From the NCBI RefSeq assembly GCF_016698645.1, contig NZ_CP068047.1, forward strand, positions 1,275,001 to 1,339,000: a stretch of DNA of 64,000 bases, written 5' to 3'. Position 1 is the first letter of the stretch. The number at the start of each line of letters is the position of its first letter. This document shows positions 53,366 to 60,489 of this stretch, one piece after another. This stretch comes from Devosia oryziradicis. Its GTDB lineage: Bacteria > Pseudomonadota > Alphaproteobacteria > Rhizobiales > Devosiaceae. The notes beneath the pieces are model-generated. The model was not told the DNA's origin. It saw nothing but the letters and a program-made list of their open reading frames with translations, and searched no databases. The translations under genes and the position numbers were made by a program.

Positions 53366-54013
53366 CTACGCGATCTCCAGAGCTTGTCCCGCCGGGAAGA
53401 TGCCGGACATGACGGTGAAGCCAGGGATGCGGCGGACGCGGTCGGTCCAGCGGCGCAGGGCGGGATAGTCCTGGCGCCCGATGCCGCCTTCTTCGCTCAG
53501 CATCACATAGGGGAAGCAGGCGATATCGGCCGTGGTGGGGTGGGCCGGGGAGCAGAGCCAGTCGCGGCCCTCGCGCTCGCCAAACCACAGATGCTCGTCC
53601 ATCAGCCGGAAGATGCGGTGCGCGCCGGCCTGGGCTTTGGGCACGTCGAAATCGTAGAAGAAGCCCAGCGCCAAGCGGGCCGCTGACGCCGTCGAGGTGA
53701 TGTCGTCGGCCACCGCGTGCCAGCGCAGCACCTCGGCAGTGACGGCCGGATCGTCGGGGAACCACAGGCCGGTCTCGTCGTATTTCCGGGCCAGGTAGGC
53801 CAGGATGGCGCCGGAATCGGACAGGACCAGATCGTCGTCCTTGAGCACCGGGAGCTGGCCGAAGGGATTGAGGCGCAGGAACCAGTCGGCCTTGTGCTGG
53901 CGGCCGGGATAGAAATCGACCGGCACGATGTCGTAGCGCAGCTTGAGGATGCTCATCAGCAGCCGCAGCTTGTAGCAGTTGCCCGAGAGTTCGAAGTCGT
54001 AGAGGGTGATCAT
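53366..54013 (-). CDS. Glutathione S-transferase
   Basis: A 215-residue GST. The N-terminal thioredoxin-like domain carries FELSGNCYKLRLLMSIL (Ser10 or Cys13 as the likely thiol-activating residue), NPFGQLPVL with the cis-Pro, and DSGAILAYLARKY. The C-terminal helical domain has the N-capping motif TTADIACFPY. It conjugates or reduces electrophiles with glutathione; substrate unknown. Confidence 0.9.
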   Translation of the reverse strand: MITLYDFELSGNCYKLRLLMSILKLRYDIVPVDFYPGRQHKADWFLRLNPFGQLPVLKDDDLVLSDSGAILAYLARKYDETGLWFPDDPAVTAEVLRWHAVADDITSTASAARLALGFFYDFDVPKAQAGAHRIFRLMDEHLWFGEREGRDWLCSPAHPTTADIACFPYVMLSEEGGIGRQDYPALRRWTDRVRRIPGFTVMSGIFPAGQALEIA

Positions 54014-54059
54014 AGGTTGGCCTCGGCTCTGGCGTCGGGCTGGCCACGTCTACCGCGCG

Positions 54060-54170
54060 GCACTTCCCCCTCGACGGGGGAGGTTGCGAGGGGGTGGGGT
54101 TTGGCCCCGATATCCGGGTCAAACATCCCCCACCCTTGATACCTCCCCGCAAGGGGGAGGGTGTCGACTG
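54060..54170. repeat. Palindromic intergenic repeat, family C copy 2
   Basis: Aligns with copy 1 (44288-44396) over its full length: GCACTTCCCCCTCGACGGGG at the start, CCCGATATCCGGGTCAAAC in the middle, AAGGGGGAGGGTGTCGACTG at the end. Located between the GST gene and the Rieske-reductase gene, which lie on the same strand. Confidence 0.85.
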
Positions 54171-54191
54171 CTGATCCGGTGAACATCATCA

Positions 54192-55898
54192 TCAAATATC
54201 CAGCACCAGCCGCGCGGACTTCGCCCGGCTGACACAGGTCATCATGCAGCGGTTGGAGGCCTTTTCGGAATTGTTGAGATAGACGTCCTGGTGATCGACG
54301 TCGCCTTCGATGACCGTGGTGAGGCAGGTGCCGCAGGCGCCTTGTTCGCAGGAGCTGGGGACGGTGAGGCCGGCGTCGCGCATGACTTCCATGATGGTCT
54401 TGCCTGATGGAACATGGAGCGTCATGGCCGAGCGGGCCAGCTCGACATCGAAGGCCGACGAATTGTCGATGACCTTGTCGTTCTTGAAATATTCGAAGTG
54501 GATCGCCTCTTCGGGCCAGCCCTGGGCGGCGGCGGTTTCGCGGACGGTTTCGAGCATGGGGCCGGGGCCGCAGACATAGACGTGCTGCGCCATGCTCCAC
54601 TGGCCGAGGGCCGAAGCGATCGTGGCGCCGATTTCGTCGCGCGGCACGCCGGTGTGGAAGGTCACCTTGCCGTGGAGCGCTTCGAGGTCGGCGCGGAAGG
54701 CCACGGTTTCGCCGGCGCGGGTGAAGTAGTGCAGCTCATAGGGCAGGCTCGACTTGTCGAGGAAGCGAGCCATCGACAACAGCGGCGTGATGCCGATGCC
54801 GCCGGCGATGAGCACGGTGCGGGTCGCGTCGCGGCGCAGCGGGAAATTGTTGCGCGGCTCGGAAATGGAGAGCAGGTCGCCCTCGCGGACGGTTTCGACC
54901 AGGACCTTGGAGCCGCCCTTGCTGGCGCTCTCGGCCTTGACGCCGATGATGTAGCTCATCAGCTCGCCCGGGCCATTGGTGATGGAATATTGCCGCGTCA
55001 TGCCGTTGGGCAGGTGGATGTCGATATGGGCGCCGGGCTGGAAGGTGGGCAGGTGGCCGGTGCGGGCGGCGAGCTCGAAGCCGATGACGCCGTCGGCGCT
55101 GGTCCATTTGCGCTTGACCACAACAGTGATGGTGTTGCCCTTGGGGATGGCAATGTCGGGCATGGTCGCCAGGTCGGCCGAGACCTTGTCGAAAGCCGGC
55201 TGCAGGGGCTCTGGCGCCGGCTTCTTGCGGGCGGCGCGCTCGAGGCGGTCGCGCAGCTTAGTCAGGGTTTCGTTGTAGTGGCGGAGCGTTGCTACCGGCT
55301 CGGCGGGTGGTTCAGCGAGCAGGCCGCGGATCACGGCGCGGCACGCATCGACCGGCTGGACGAAATAATAGGTGCCGCCGAAACGGACGGCGAGGCCGGG
55401 CAGGAGATCGGCGGGCTGGTCGTCGGGCGCCAGGCCCGCGAGAGCGGCCAGCACGTCCTCGGGCGCGGCGTTGACGGGCATGGGGCGCAGGGCGAACCAA
55501 TCATGGCCTTCGGCGCCGGGGAAAGGACGAAAGGCCTGCTCGTCATTGGCCGCTGACCAGATGAGGCCATAGGCCTCGCGCACCGGATAGGTGCGGTTCT
55601 GGATGCGGCGGGCCGGCGCGTCGGCGGGGTGGGCGGGAATGTAGGTGCAGCCGGCGGAGCGGTTGGCATAGCGCCAGCCGTGATACTGGCACTTGAGTTC
55701 GCCGCCCTCATTGATGCCGATGGAGAGCCGAACGCCACGGTGGAGGCACCGGTTTTCCCAGACGTTGACATTGCCATCATCGGCCCGCCAGACGGCAAGC
55801 TCGCGACCCAGGAGCTGACCGGCATAGACGTGGCGGAAGGGCAGGTCCTCGCTGGAAGCGATGGGGTACCAGGTGGGGTCGGAAACGGAGAGGGTCAT
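54192..55898 (-). CDS. Rieske / flavin reductase / ferredoxin fusion protein
   Basis: A 568-residue electron-transfer chain in one polypeptide. Residues 1-110 are a Rieske domain with C51-x-H53 (NRCLHRG) and C70-x2-H73 (KCQYHGW). About 110-245 is a linker of unclear origin. A flavin reductase follows: TRQYSITNGPG (flavin) and AGGIGITPLLSMA plus VCGPGPML (nicotinamide). The last 80 residues are a plant-type ferredoxin with C517, C522, C525 and C555 (CEQGACGTC). Vanillate-demethylase reductases lack the Rieske part. It follows, by 95 nt, an oxygenase subunit that lacks a Rieske cluster. Confidence 0.9.
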   Translation of the reverse strand: MTLSVSDPTWYPIASSEDLPFRHVYAGQLLGRELAVWRADDGNVNVWENRCLHRGVRLSIGINEGGELKCQYHGWRYANRSAGCTYIPAHPADAPARRIQNRTYPVREAYGLIWSAANDEQAFRPFPGAEGHDWFALRPMPVNAAPEDVLAALAGLAPDDQPADLLPGLAVRFGGTYYFVQPVDACRAVIRGLLAEPPAEPVATLRHYNETLTKLRDRLERAARKKPAPEPLQPAFDKVSADLATMPDIAIPKGNTITVVVKRKWTSADGVIGFELAARTGHLPTFQPGAHIDIHLPNGMTRQYSITNGPGELMSYIIGVKAESASKGGSKVLVETVREGDLLSISEPRNNFPLRRDATRTVLIAGGIGITPLLSMARFLDKSSLPYELHYFTRAGETVAFRADLEALHGKVTFHTGVPRDEIGATIASALGQWSMAQHVYVCGPGPMLETVRETAAAQGWPEEAIHFEYFKNDKVIDNSSAFDVELARSAMTLHVPSGKTIMEVMRDAGLTVPSSCEQGACGTCLTTVIEGDVDHQDVYLNNSEKASNRCMMTCVSRAKSARLVLDI

Positions 55899-55993
55899 GC
55901 AGTCATCCGAGGTTCGTCAGGGATCGCGCCACGATCGGATGAGGTCGTTGTCCTGCCGCCCTGGCGTACGGGGCGACCCGATCCTGCTCTCAA

Positions 55994-56887
55994 CTACGAC
56001 GCCATCGGGATGACGCCGTAGGTGATGCCCTTCTGGCTGAGCCAACGGCGGTAGGCGATGGCGGACTTGTCGGCGCGGATGGGGGTTTCCGAGCGCGGGT
56101 CGAGGGGGAGGCGCTTGGGATACTGGTTTTCGAGGATGGGCTTGTCCTGGCCGAAAATGGTCTGCTGGAAGCGGCGCAGGTCGGTGATGGTCGAGGTCGA
56201 GTCGATCATCGACTGCAGCAGGTGAGCGCGGCAGCGCTCCTCGGTCATGGGCTGGAGGAAAATGGCGATGACGTCGCGGCGCGACTCGTCTTCGGGGCAG
56301 GACTTGTAGAGCACCGAACAGAAGGGATGGGGCACGCGGTAGACGTATTCGACTTCCATCGCCGTAGTAGCCGACTTGGCGGCGCGCGGCTGGATGAAAC
56401 GGCAGCGGGTGGCGAGCACCTCGTCGCGCTCCTCGGACACTTCGACGTCGTATTCCTTGACCTCGGTATGGGGCTCGGCGCCGAGGATATCGGTGTGGAC
56501 ATAGGGGAAGTGGCCCATGTCGAGGAAGTTCTCGACGGCGCGCGGAGCCGAGACATGGATGCCGATGGAGCCGCAGCTCATGTTCTTGCGATCGGCCTCG
56601 GCATATTCGGGGATGGGGAAGAGATCGGCGGGCGGATTGCCAAGGCTGGTCCAGATATAGCCATAGCCGGTCGTGGCGGGGAGACGGTCGAGGATGGCCT
56701 CGGCATCGACCTCGTCGCCCTGTTCCTCGTCGGTACGGCGCCACACGACGGGATTGCCAGCGTTGTCGCGGGTCAGGGCGATGGGAGTGTCGAGCAGCAG
56801 GGTGGTCTCAACAATGCCCGGCGCGATCTCGTCGGTGGCTGCGATGACCTGCCAGAGGTCGCGGGTTGTGGGATCGATGGAGGGCAT
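55994..56887 (-). CDS. Oxygenase alpha-subunit-like protein with degenerate, ligand-free Rieske domain
   Basis: A 297-residue protein, clearly shorter than ordinary alpha subunits (350-450). Residues 10-95 start like a Rieske domain (LWQVIAATDEIAPGIVETTL) and resume at YGYIWTSLGNP, but the C-x-H and C-x2-H loops are absent. The catalytic domain is intact: ENFLDMGHFPYVH gives D123, H126 and H131, two of them iron ligands and one the electron-bridge Asp. A C-terminal acidic ligand probably lies in ITDLRRFQQ. It likely hydroxylates or demethylates an organic substrate, taking electrons from the neighbouring Rieske-reductase. Confidence 0.85.
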   Translation of the reverse strand: MPSIDPTTRDLWQVIAATDEIAPGIVETTLLLDTPIALTRDNAGNPVVWRRTDEEQGDEVDAEAILDRLPATTGYGYIWTSLGNPPADLFPIPEYAEADRKNMSCGSIGIHVSAPRAVENFLDMGHFPYVHTDILGAEPHTEVKEYDVEVSEERDEVLATRCRFIQPRAAKSATTAMEVEYVYRVPHPFCSVLYKSCPEDESRRDVIAIFLQPMTEERCRAHLLQSMIDSTSTITDLRRFQQTIFGQDKPILENQYPKRLPLDPRSETPIRADKSAIAYRRWLSQKGITYGVIPMAS

Positions 56888-56935
56888 GGAACGGTCTCAA
56901 CTGTTGGGTCGAGCATAGTGCGCGCGATCGGCGGT

Positions 56936-57066
56936 GTCATTCCCGCCAAGCGGGAATCTGGTTTGCGCGGGAATGACGAATGCCGTGGTGGCCTGTAAGG
57001 TCCGCACAGCACCGAGTCATCGTCGGTGAGCAGAAAGAGTGGATTCCCGCCTCCGCGGGAGTGACG
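56936..57066. repeat. Palindromic intergenic repeats, family D copies 2a and 2b
   Basis: GTCATTCCCGC (56936-56946) pairs with GCGGGAATGAC (56967-56977). A second, single-arm copy TGGATTCCCGCCTCCGCGGG is at 57040-57059, running to GTGACG at 57066. Both resemble the arms of copy 1 (53268). The 205-nt gap between the divergent oxygenase and dehydrogenase genes is largely this element. Confidence 0.8.
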
Positions 57067-57092
57067 CCGCGTTTGGGCGAGGTCTTTGAGTT

Positions 57093-58136
57093 ATGCAGGG
57101 TAACCAGGCACAGCGGTTTCCGGTAGCAGTTCTGGAGCAGAAGGTCGCGGCGGCGCTGAGAGGGGCAGGTGCCAGCGAGGCGTCGCTGGCGGCCGCGGTG
57201 CGGGCGATGCTGCATGCTTCTCTGGTGGGGGTGGACAGCCACGGCGTGCGGTTGACAGAGCACTATTGCACCATGCTTGGCGGCGGGCGGCTCAACAAGA
57301 ATCCGCAGCTGAAGGTCGATGTTCGGGGCCCTGGCAGCGCCATGGTCAATGGCGATGACGGACTGGGCCACTACGCCGCCTACAAGGCCGTGGACGTCGC
57401 GATCGAACTGGCGCTGGAGGCTGGGGTGGGTGCCGTCGGCATCGAACATTCCTCGCATCTGGGGGCGGCAGGCGCCTATGCGCTAGCCGGGGCAGAGCGG
57501 GGCTTTGTCACCTTTGCGACGACCAACACCGACTCCATGGTGGCGCTGTTCGATGGTGCCGCGCGCTTTCATGGCACCAACCCGCTGGCCTTCGCCGCGC
57601 CGGTGCCCGGCAGCAAGCCGTGGCTGCTCGATATGGCGACATCGTCGATCCCGATGAACCGGGTGTTGCTGCATCGCTCGCTGGGGCTGGAGCTTCCTGC
57701 CGGGGTGGCGGCAGACAAGGACGGTCGGGCGACCACCGATCCGCAAGCGGCCGAAATGCTGCTGCCGCTGGGCGGCGCTGAATACGGCTATAAGGGTGCA
57801 GCGCTGGCAGGAGTGGCGACGCTGTTTTCGGCCCTGCTGACGGGTACGACGCTCGATGCCGACTTCATCCCTATGTATGGCGGACCCGGAGGCGACATCT
57901 CAACGCCGCGCAACATGGGGCATTTCGTGCTGGTCATCGATCCGGACAAGTTCGCCGGACGCGACCTGTTCGGCGCTATGGTCACGCGATACCTCGCCAG
58001 CCTGCGCGGCGCGCCGGTGCGCGAGGGCGCAGAGCGGGTGATGGCGCCGGGCGATCGGGAATGGGAAGAGATGGCCCGGCGGCAGCAGGATGGAGTGCCG
58101 GTCGATCCAGATACCGCGCGCTTCCTGGGGCTCTAG
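57093..58136 (+). CDS. Type-2 malate/L-lactate dehydrogenase family (Ldh_2)
   Basis: A 347-residue NAD(P)-dependent oxidoreductase of the YlbC/Mdh2 type, unrelated to Rossmann dehydrogenases. Signatures are MLHASLVGVDSHGVRL (about residues 42-57), IEHSSHLGAAGAYAL (catalytic His), GTNPLAFAAP and YKGAALAGV. Family substrates include malate, lactate, ureidoglycolate and imine-type keto acids. It diverges from the oxygenase operon across repeats; a shared substrate is possible but unproven. Confidence 0.9.
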   Translation: MQGNQAQRFPVAVLEQKVAAALRGAGASEASLAAAVRAMLHASLVGVDSHGVRLTEHYCTMLGGGRLNKNPQLKVDVRGPGSAMVNGDDGLGHYAAYKAVDVAIELALEAGVGAVGIEHSSHLGAAGAYALAGAERGFVTFATTNTDSMVALFDGAARFHGTNPLAFAAPVPGSKPWLLDMATSSIPMNRVLLHRSLGLELPAGVAADKDGRATTDPQAAEMLLPLGGAEYGYKGAALAGVATLFSALLTGTTLDADFIPMYGGPGGDISTPRNMGHFVLVIDPDKFAGRDLFGAMVTRYLASLRGAPVREGAERVMAPGDREWEEMARRQQDGVPVDPDTARFLGL

Positions 58137-59002
58137 CCGGCGGAGCCGGTATAGCGGATATCGGCAGGATAGATCGGGCCCTCGGCCGCAGTGAAGATGG
58201 CGCGCAGGCCCGAGACGATGGAGTCGCCCTCGGCTCGGTGCACAGCTTCGGCTGCCGGATCTTCGAACTCGGCCCAGAATTCTTGGACTTCGTAGTCTTC
58301 GCCGGCGTGGAAGGCGCGGCTCCAATCGTAGAGCCGATCCGCCAATTCGAGGGGCAGGTAGTCATCATAGATGACCCCTTCGCCGGTGTCCGCATCCCGC
58401 AACGGGTAGCCACCCCAGGAAGGGGCGAGGCGCACCCTGGCCGGCGGTGGTGGGATTTCACGCGGGGCGGGTTCGTCGTCGTTCCAGGACGATCCATTCC
58501 TGCCGCGGCCCTGCCACAGCAGGTGCCGACCGATGGTGCCGAGAAGCACAAAGCCGGTGGCCGGAATGGCGAGTGCCCAGGGGTCGTGCCACGGGTGGAG
58601 CAGGCCATAGGCGCCGGCAAGGCAGACCAGGAGGGTGGCCGCTCCAAAGAGCCAGGCCGCGTTTGTCGTCTGGCGGCGGCCCTTGCGCTCGTCATTGTCC
58701 TCGGGAGCGAAGGCGGTTTGGGCCCAAAGCAGGTAGAATGCCTGCGTCGCCGCGGCAAAGATGAAGAGTGGCACGGCCCACAGGCTGAGCACCATCAGGG
58801 CCATACCGCCCATGCCGATAGCGAGAACGCTGCTGCCCAGCAGCCAGCGCCGCTGACGATCCTTTAATGGGATGGGCTTGAGGCTTATGCCGGCAAGCAT
58901 CTGGTCCATGACGTAATCCATGACCATGGAGCGCATGCCAAGCAGTCCGGCGAAGACGTAGAAAGCCCCGATCGTGCGCAGGGCGATCTCGACGGCAATC
59001 AT
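58133..59002 (-). CDS. Multi-span membrane protein with soluble C-terminal domain, unknown
   Basis: A 289-residue protein I do not recognise. Helices lie at about residues 5-24, 55-73, 74-93, 117-138 and 142-160. A soluble region follows (SWGGYPLRDADTGEGVIYDDYLPLELADRLYDW, then EDYEVQEFWAEFEDPAAEAV). Its start overlaps the stop of the upstream secreted protein by ATGA, so the two are probably partners. It converges with the dehydrogenase gene, overlapping it by 4 nt. Confidence 0.7.
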   Translation of the reverse strand: MIAVEIALRTIGAFYVFAGLLGMRSMVMDYVMDQMLAGISLKPIPLKDRQRRWLLGSSVLAIGMGGMALMVLSLWAVPLFIFAAATQAFYLLWAQTAFAPEDNDERKGRRQTTNAAWLFGAATLLVCLAGAYGLLHPWHDPWALAIPATGFVLLGTIGRHLLWQGRGRNGSSWNDDEPAPREIPPPPARVRLAPSWGGYPLRDADTGEGVIYDDYLPLELADRLYDWSRAFHAGEDYEVQEFWAEFEDPAAEAVHRAEGDSIVSGLRAIFTAAEGPIYPADIRYTGSAG

Positions 59003-59706
59003 TTCGTCTTGCCGGGAGGCGTGTAGGCGACACCTGTCGCGACCAGGCCGCCATCGACGATGTCGAGGCTGATGACGGCGCTGCCGCCGGTTCCGCAGCA
59101 GTTTGCGTCATCGGAGCGCCAGAGCGGGGTCCGGGCGACCAATCCGGAGTAGGGGTGGGAGAAATCGTATTCGACGCCCTTCCAGATTTCGAGCCCCGCC
59201 GGAAGCAGGGAGCCGACCTCATTGAGCCACTGATCCATTTCGATCTTGCTCCAGCCTTCCCGCGGCGCCGCCGCCCCGAGGTCACCCCACTGGTAGAGGC
59301 GATCGGTATTGAACGAGCCCGTGCCCTGGCTATAGCCGGGTACATGAAGAAGGCTCTCCTGGTTGAGGCGAGGCACATCGAAGAAGCCGTCAAAGCCGGA
59401 ATCGAGGACAGACCAGCCGGTGCCGTCGTGCTGGAACAGCACGAAGCCGCCGATGATGCCGTCGGTAGGCGTCGAGCCCAGTTGGGTCTGCCAGGCGAGG
59501 AACGGGGCGCCGTCCCGGTCGTCGAAATTGGCCGTGTTGAGGTAGCCGGCGCTGAAGACCTTGCAGTCATCCAGGGGCGTTTCCAGGCATGAGGTGGCCA
59601 TGTCGGAGAGATCAACTGACTGGGCAGCCCTGAGATCGGCCGGCAGGAGCAGGAGAACGGCGATGCCGAGGGCAGTCAGGATGGGAAGGGCAGGGGTCAG
59701 CTTCAT
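58999..59706 (-). CDS. Secreted protein of unknown function
   Basis: A 235-residue protein with a signal peptide (residues 1-27, ending ADLRAAQS). Two early Cys (SCLETPLDDC) resemble a small loop, a Cys pair sits in NCCGTGG near the C-terminus, and Trp/Gly-rich beta segments fill the middle. I do not recognise the family. ATG 59706 is chosen over 59718 because ggag lies 6 nt upstream. It is translationally coupled to the membrane protein gene that follows. Confidence 0.7.
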   Translation of the reverse strand: MKLTPALPILTALGIAVLLLLPADLRAAQSVDLSDMATSCLETPLDDCKVFSAGYLNTANFDDRDGAPFLAWQTQLGSTPTDGIIGGFVLFQHDGTGWSVLDSGFDGFFDVPRLNQESLLHVPGYSQGTGSFNTDRLYQWGDLGAAAPREGWSKIEMDQWLNEVGSLLPAGLEIWKGVEYDFSHPYSGLVARTPLWRSDDANCCGTGGSAVISLDIVDGGLVATGVAYTPPGKTK

Positions 59707-59832
59707 CGGAGTCTCCATGGCGCCCGAGATAGACCGGGACGTGCGGCCAGTCAGCCCCGGTTTGAGGGTGTATTTGAAGACAAGGCCACTGAACGACCTT
59801 GGACGGCACTTGCCGGCGGCCGAGCAAAGTGG

Positions 59833-60489
59833 TCAGGCCAGACCGCGCCTGACGGCTTCTCGCGTGGCTTCGGCCCGGCTGGTGATGCAGAGCTTCTGAT
59901 AGATGACCTTGACGTAGGACGCGACGGTCTGCGGCTGCAGGCCCAGGCGCGTCGCGGTTTCCGAGACAGTGAGGCCGCGGGCGAGCAGGGTCAGCACTTC
60001 GGTCTCGCGCGGGCTGAGGCCCGCTTCGTCCTTGACCACGGTCGGGGCGCGGAAGTGGCTCAGCATACGGTGCGCGATGGATGGCGACAGCGGCGGCTCG
60101 CCGCGCTCGATCCGGCGCAGATAGCTGACGAGAAGATCGGCCTCCTCGTCCTTGAGCACGTAACCGCGTGCACCTGCGGCGATCGCTTCGAACAGGTGCG
60201 CATCGTCATCGTAGATGGTGGCGACGACCGGAAGTACATCGGGATTCTCCCGTTGCAGGCGTCGAACGATATCGACCCCCGAACCATCGGGCAGGCCGAT
60301 ATCGACAATGGCGAGCCACAGCCCTGCGCCGTGCCGATCCAGCCACGCATGGGCGGCCTTCAGCGTGCCCACGGTTTCGATGCGCAAATCGGGAAAAGCG
60401 GCGGCCAGGACGCCCAGCATCCAGTCACGGGTGCGAGGCTGATCCTCGATCAGCAGGCAGAGACGGGGCGGCATTGCATCAGCGGTCAT
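59833..60489 (-). CDS. LuxR/NarL-family response regulator
   Basis: A 218-residue two-component regulator. The receiver (residues 8-128) has the acidic residues in LLIEDQ, phospho-acceptor D63 in IVDIGLPDGSG, switch Thr in VVATIYD and Lys in GYVLKDEE. The HTH (about 155-215) starts GLSPRETEVLTLLARGLTVSETATRLGL. It overlaps the sensor kinase stop by ATGA, so the pair is co-expressed. Target genes cannot be seen, though neighbours are candidates. Confidence 0.94.
   Translation of the reverse strand: MTADAMPPRLCLLIEDQPRTRDWMLGVLAAAFPDLRIETVGTLKAAHAWLDRHGAGLWLAIVDIGLPDGSGVDIVRRLQRENPDVLPVVATIYDDDAHLFEAIAAGARGYVLKDEEADLLVSYLRRIERGEPPLSPSIAHRMLSHFRAPTVVKDEAGLSPRETEVLTLLARGLTVSETATRLGLQPQTVASYVKVIYQKLCITSRAEATREAVRRGLA

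Noticed and set aside
44281-54170. Family C repeats as a CRISPR array
   Set aside because: Only two copies, long, palindromic and 9.8 kb apart, without spacers or cas genes.
54192-55898. The Rieske-reductase as an artificial fusion from a sequencing frameshift
   Set aside because: The frame is continuous for 568 codons and each domain is complete, so a natural fusion is the simpler reading.
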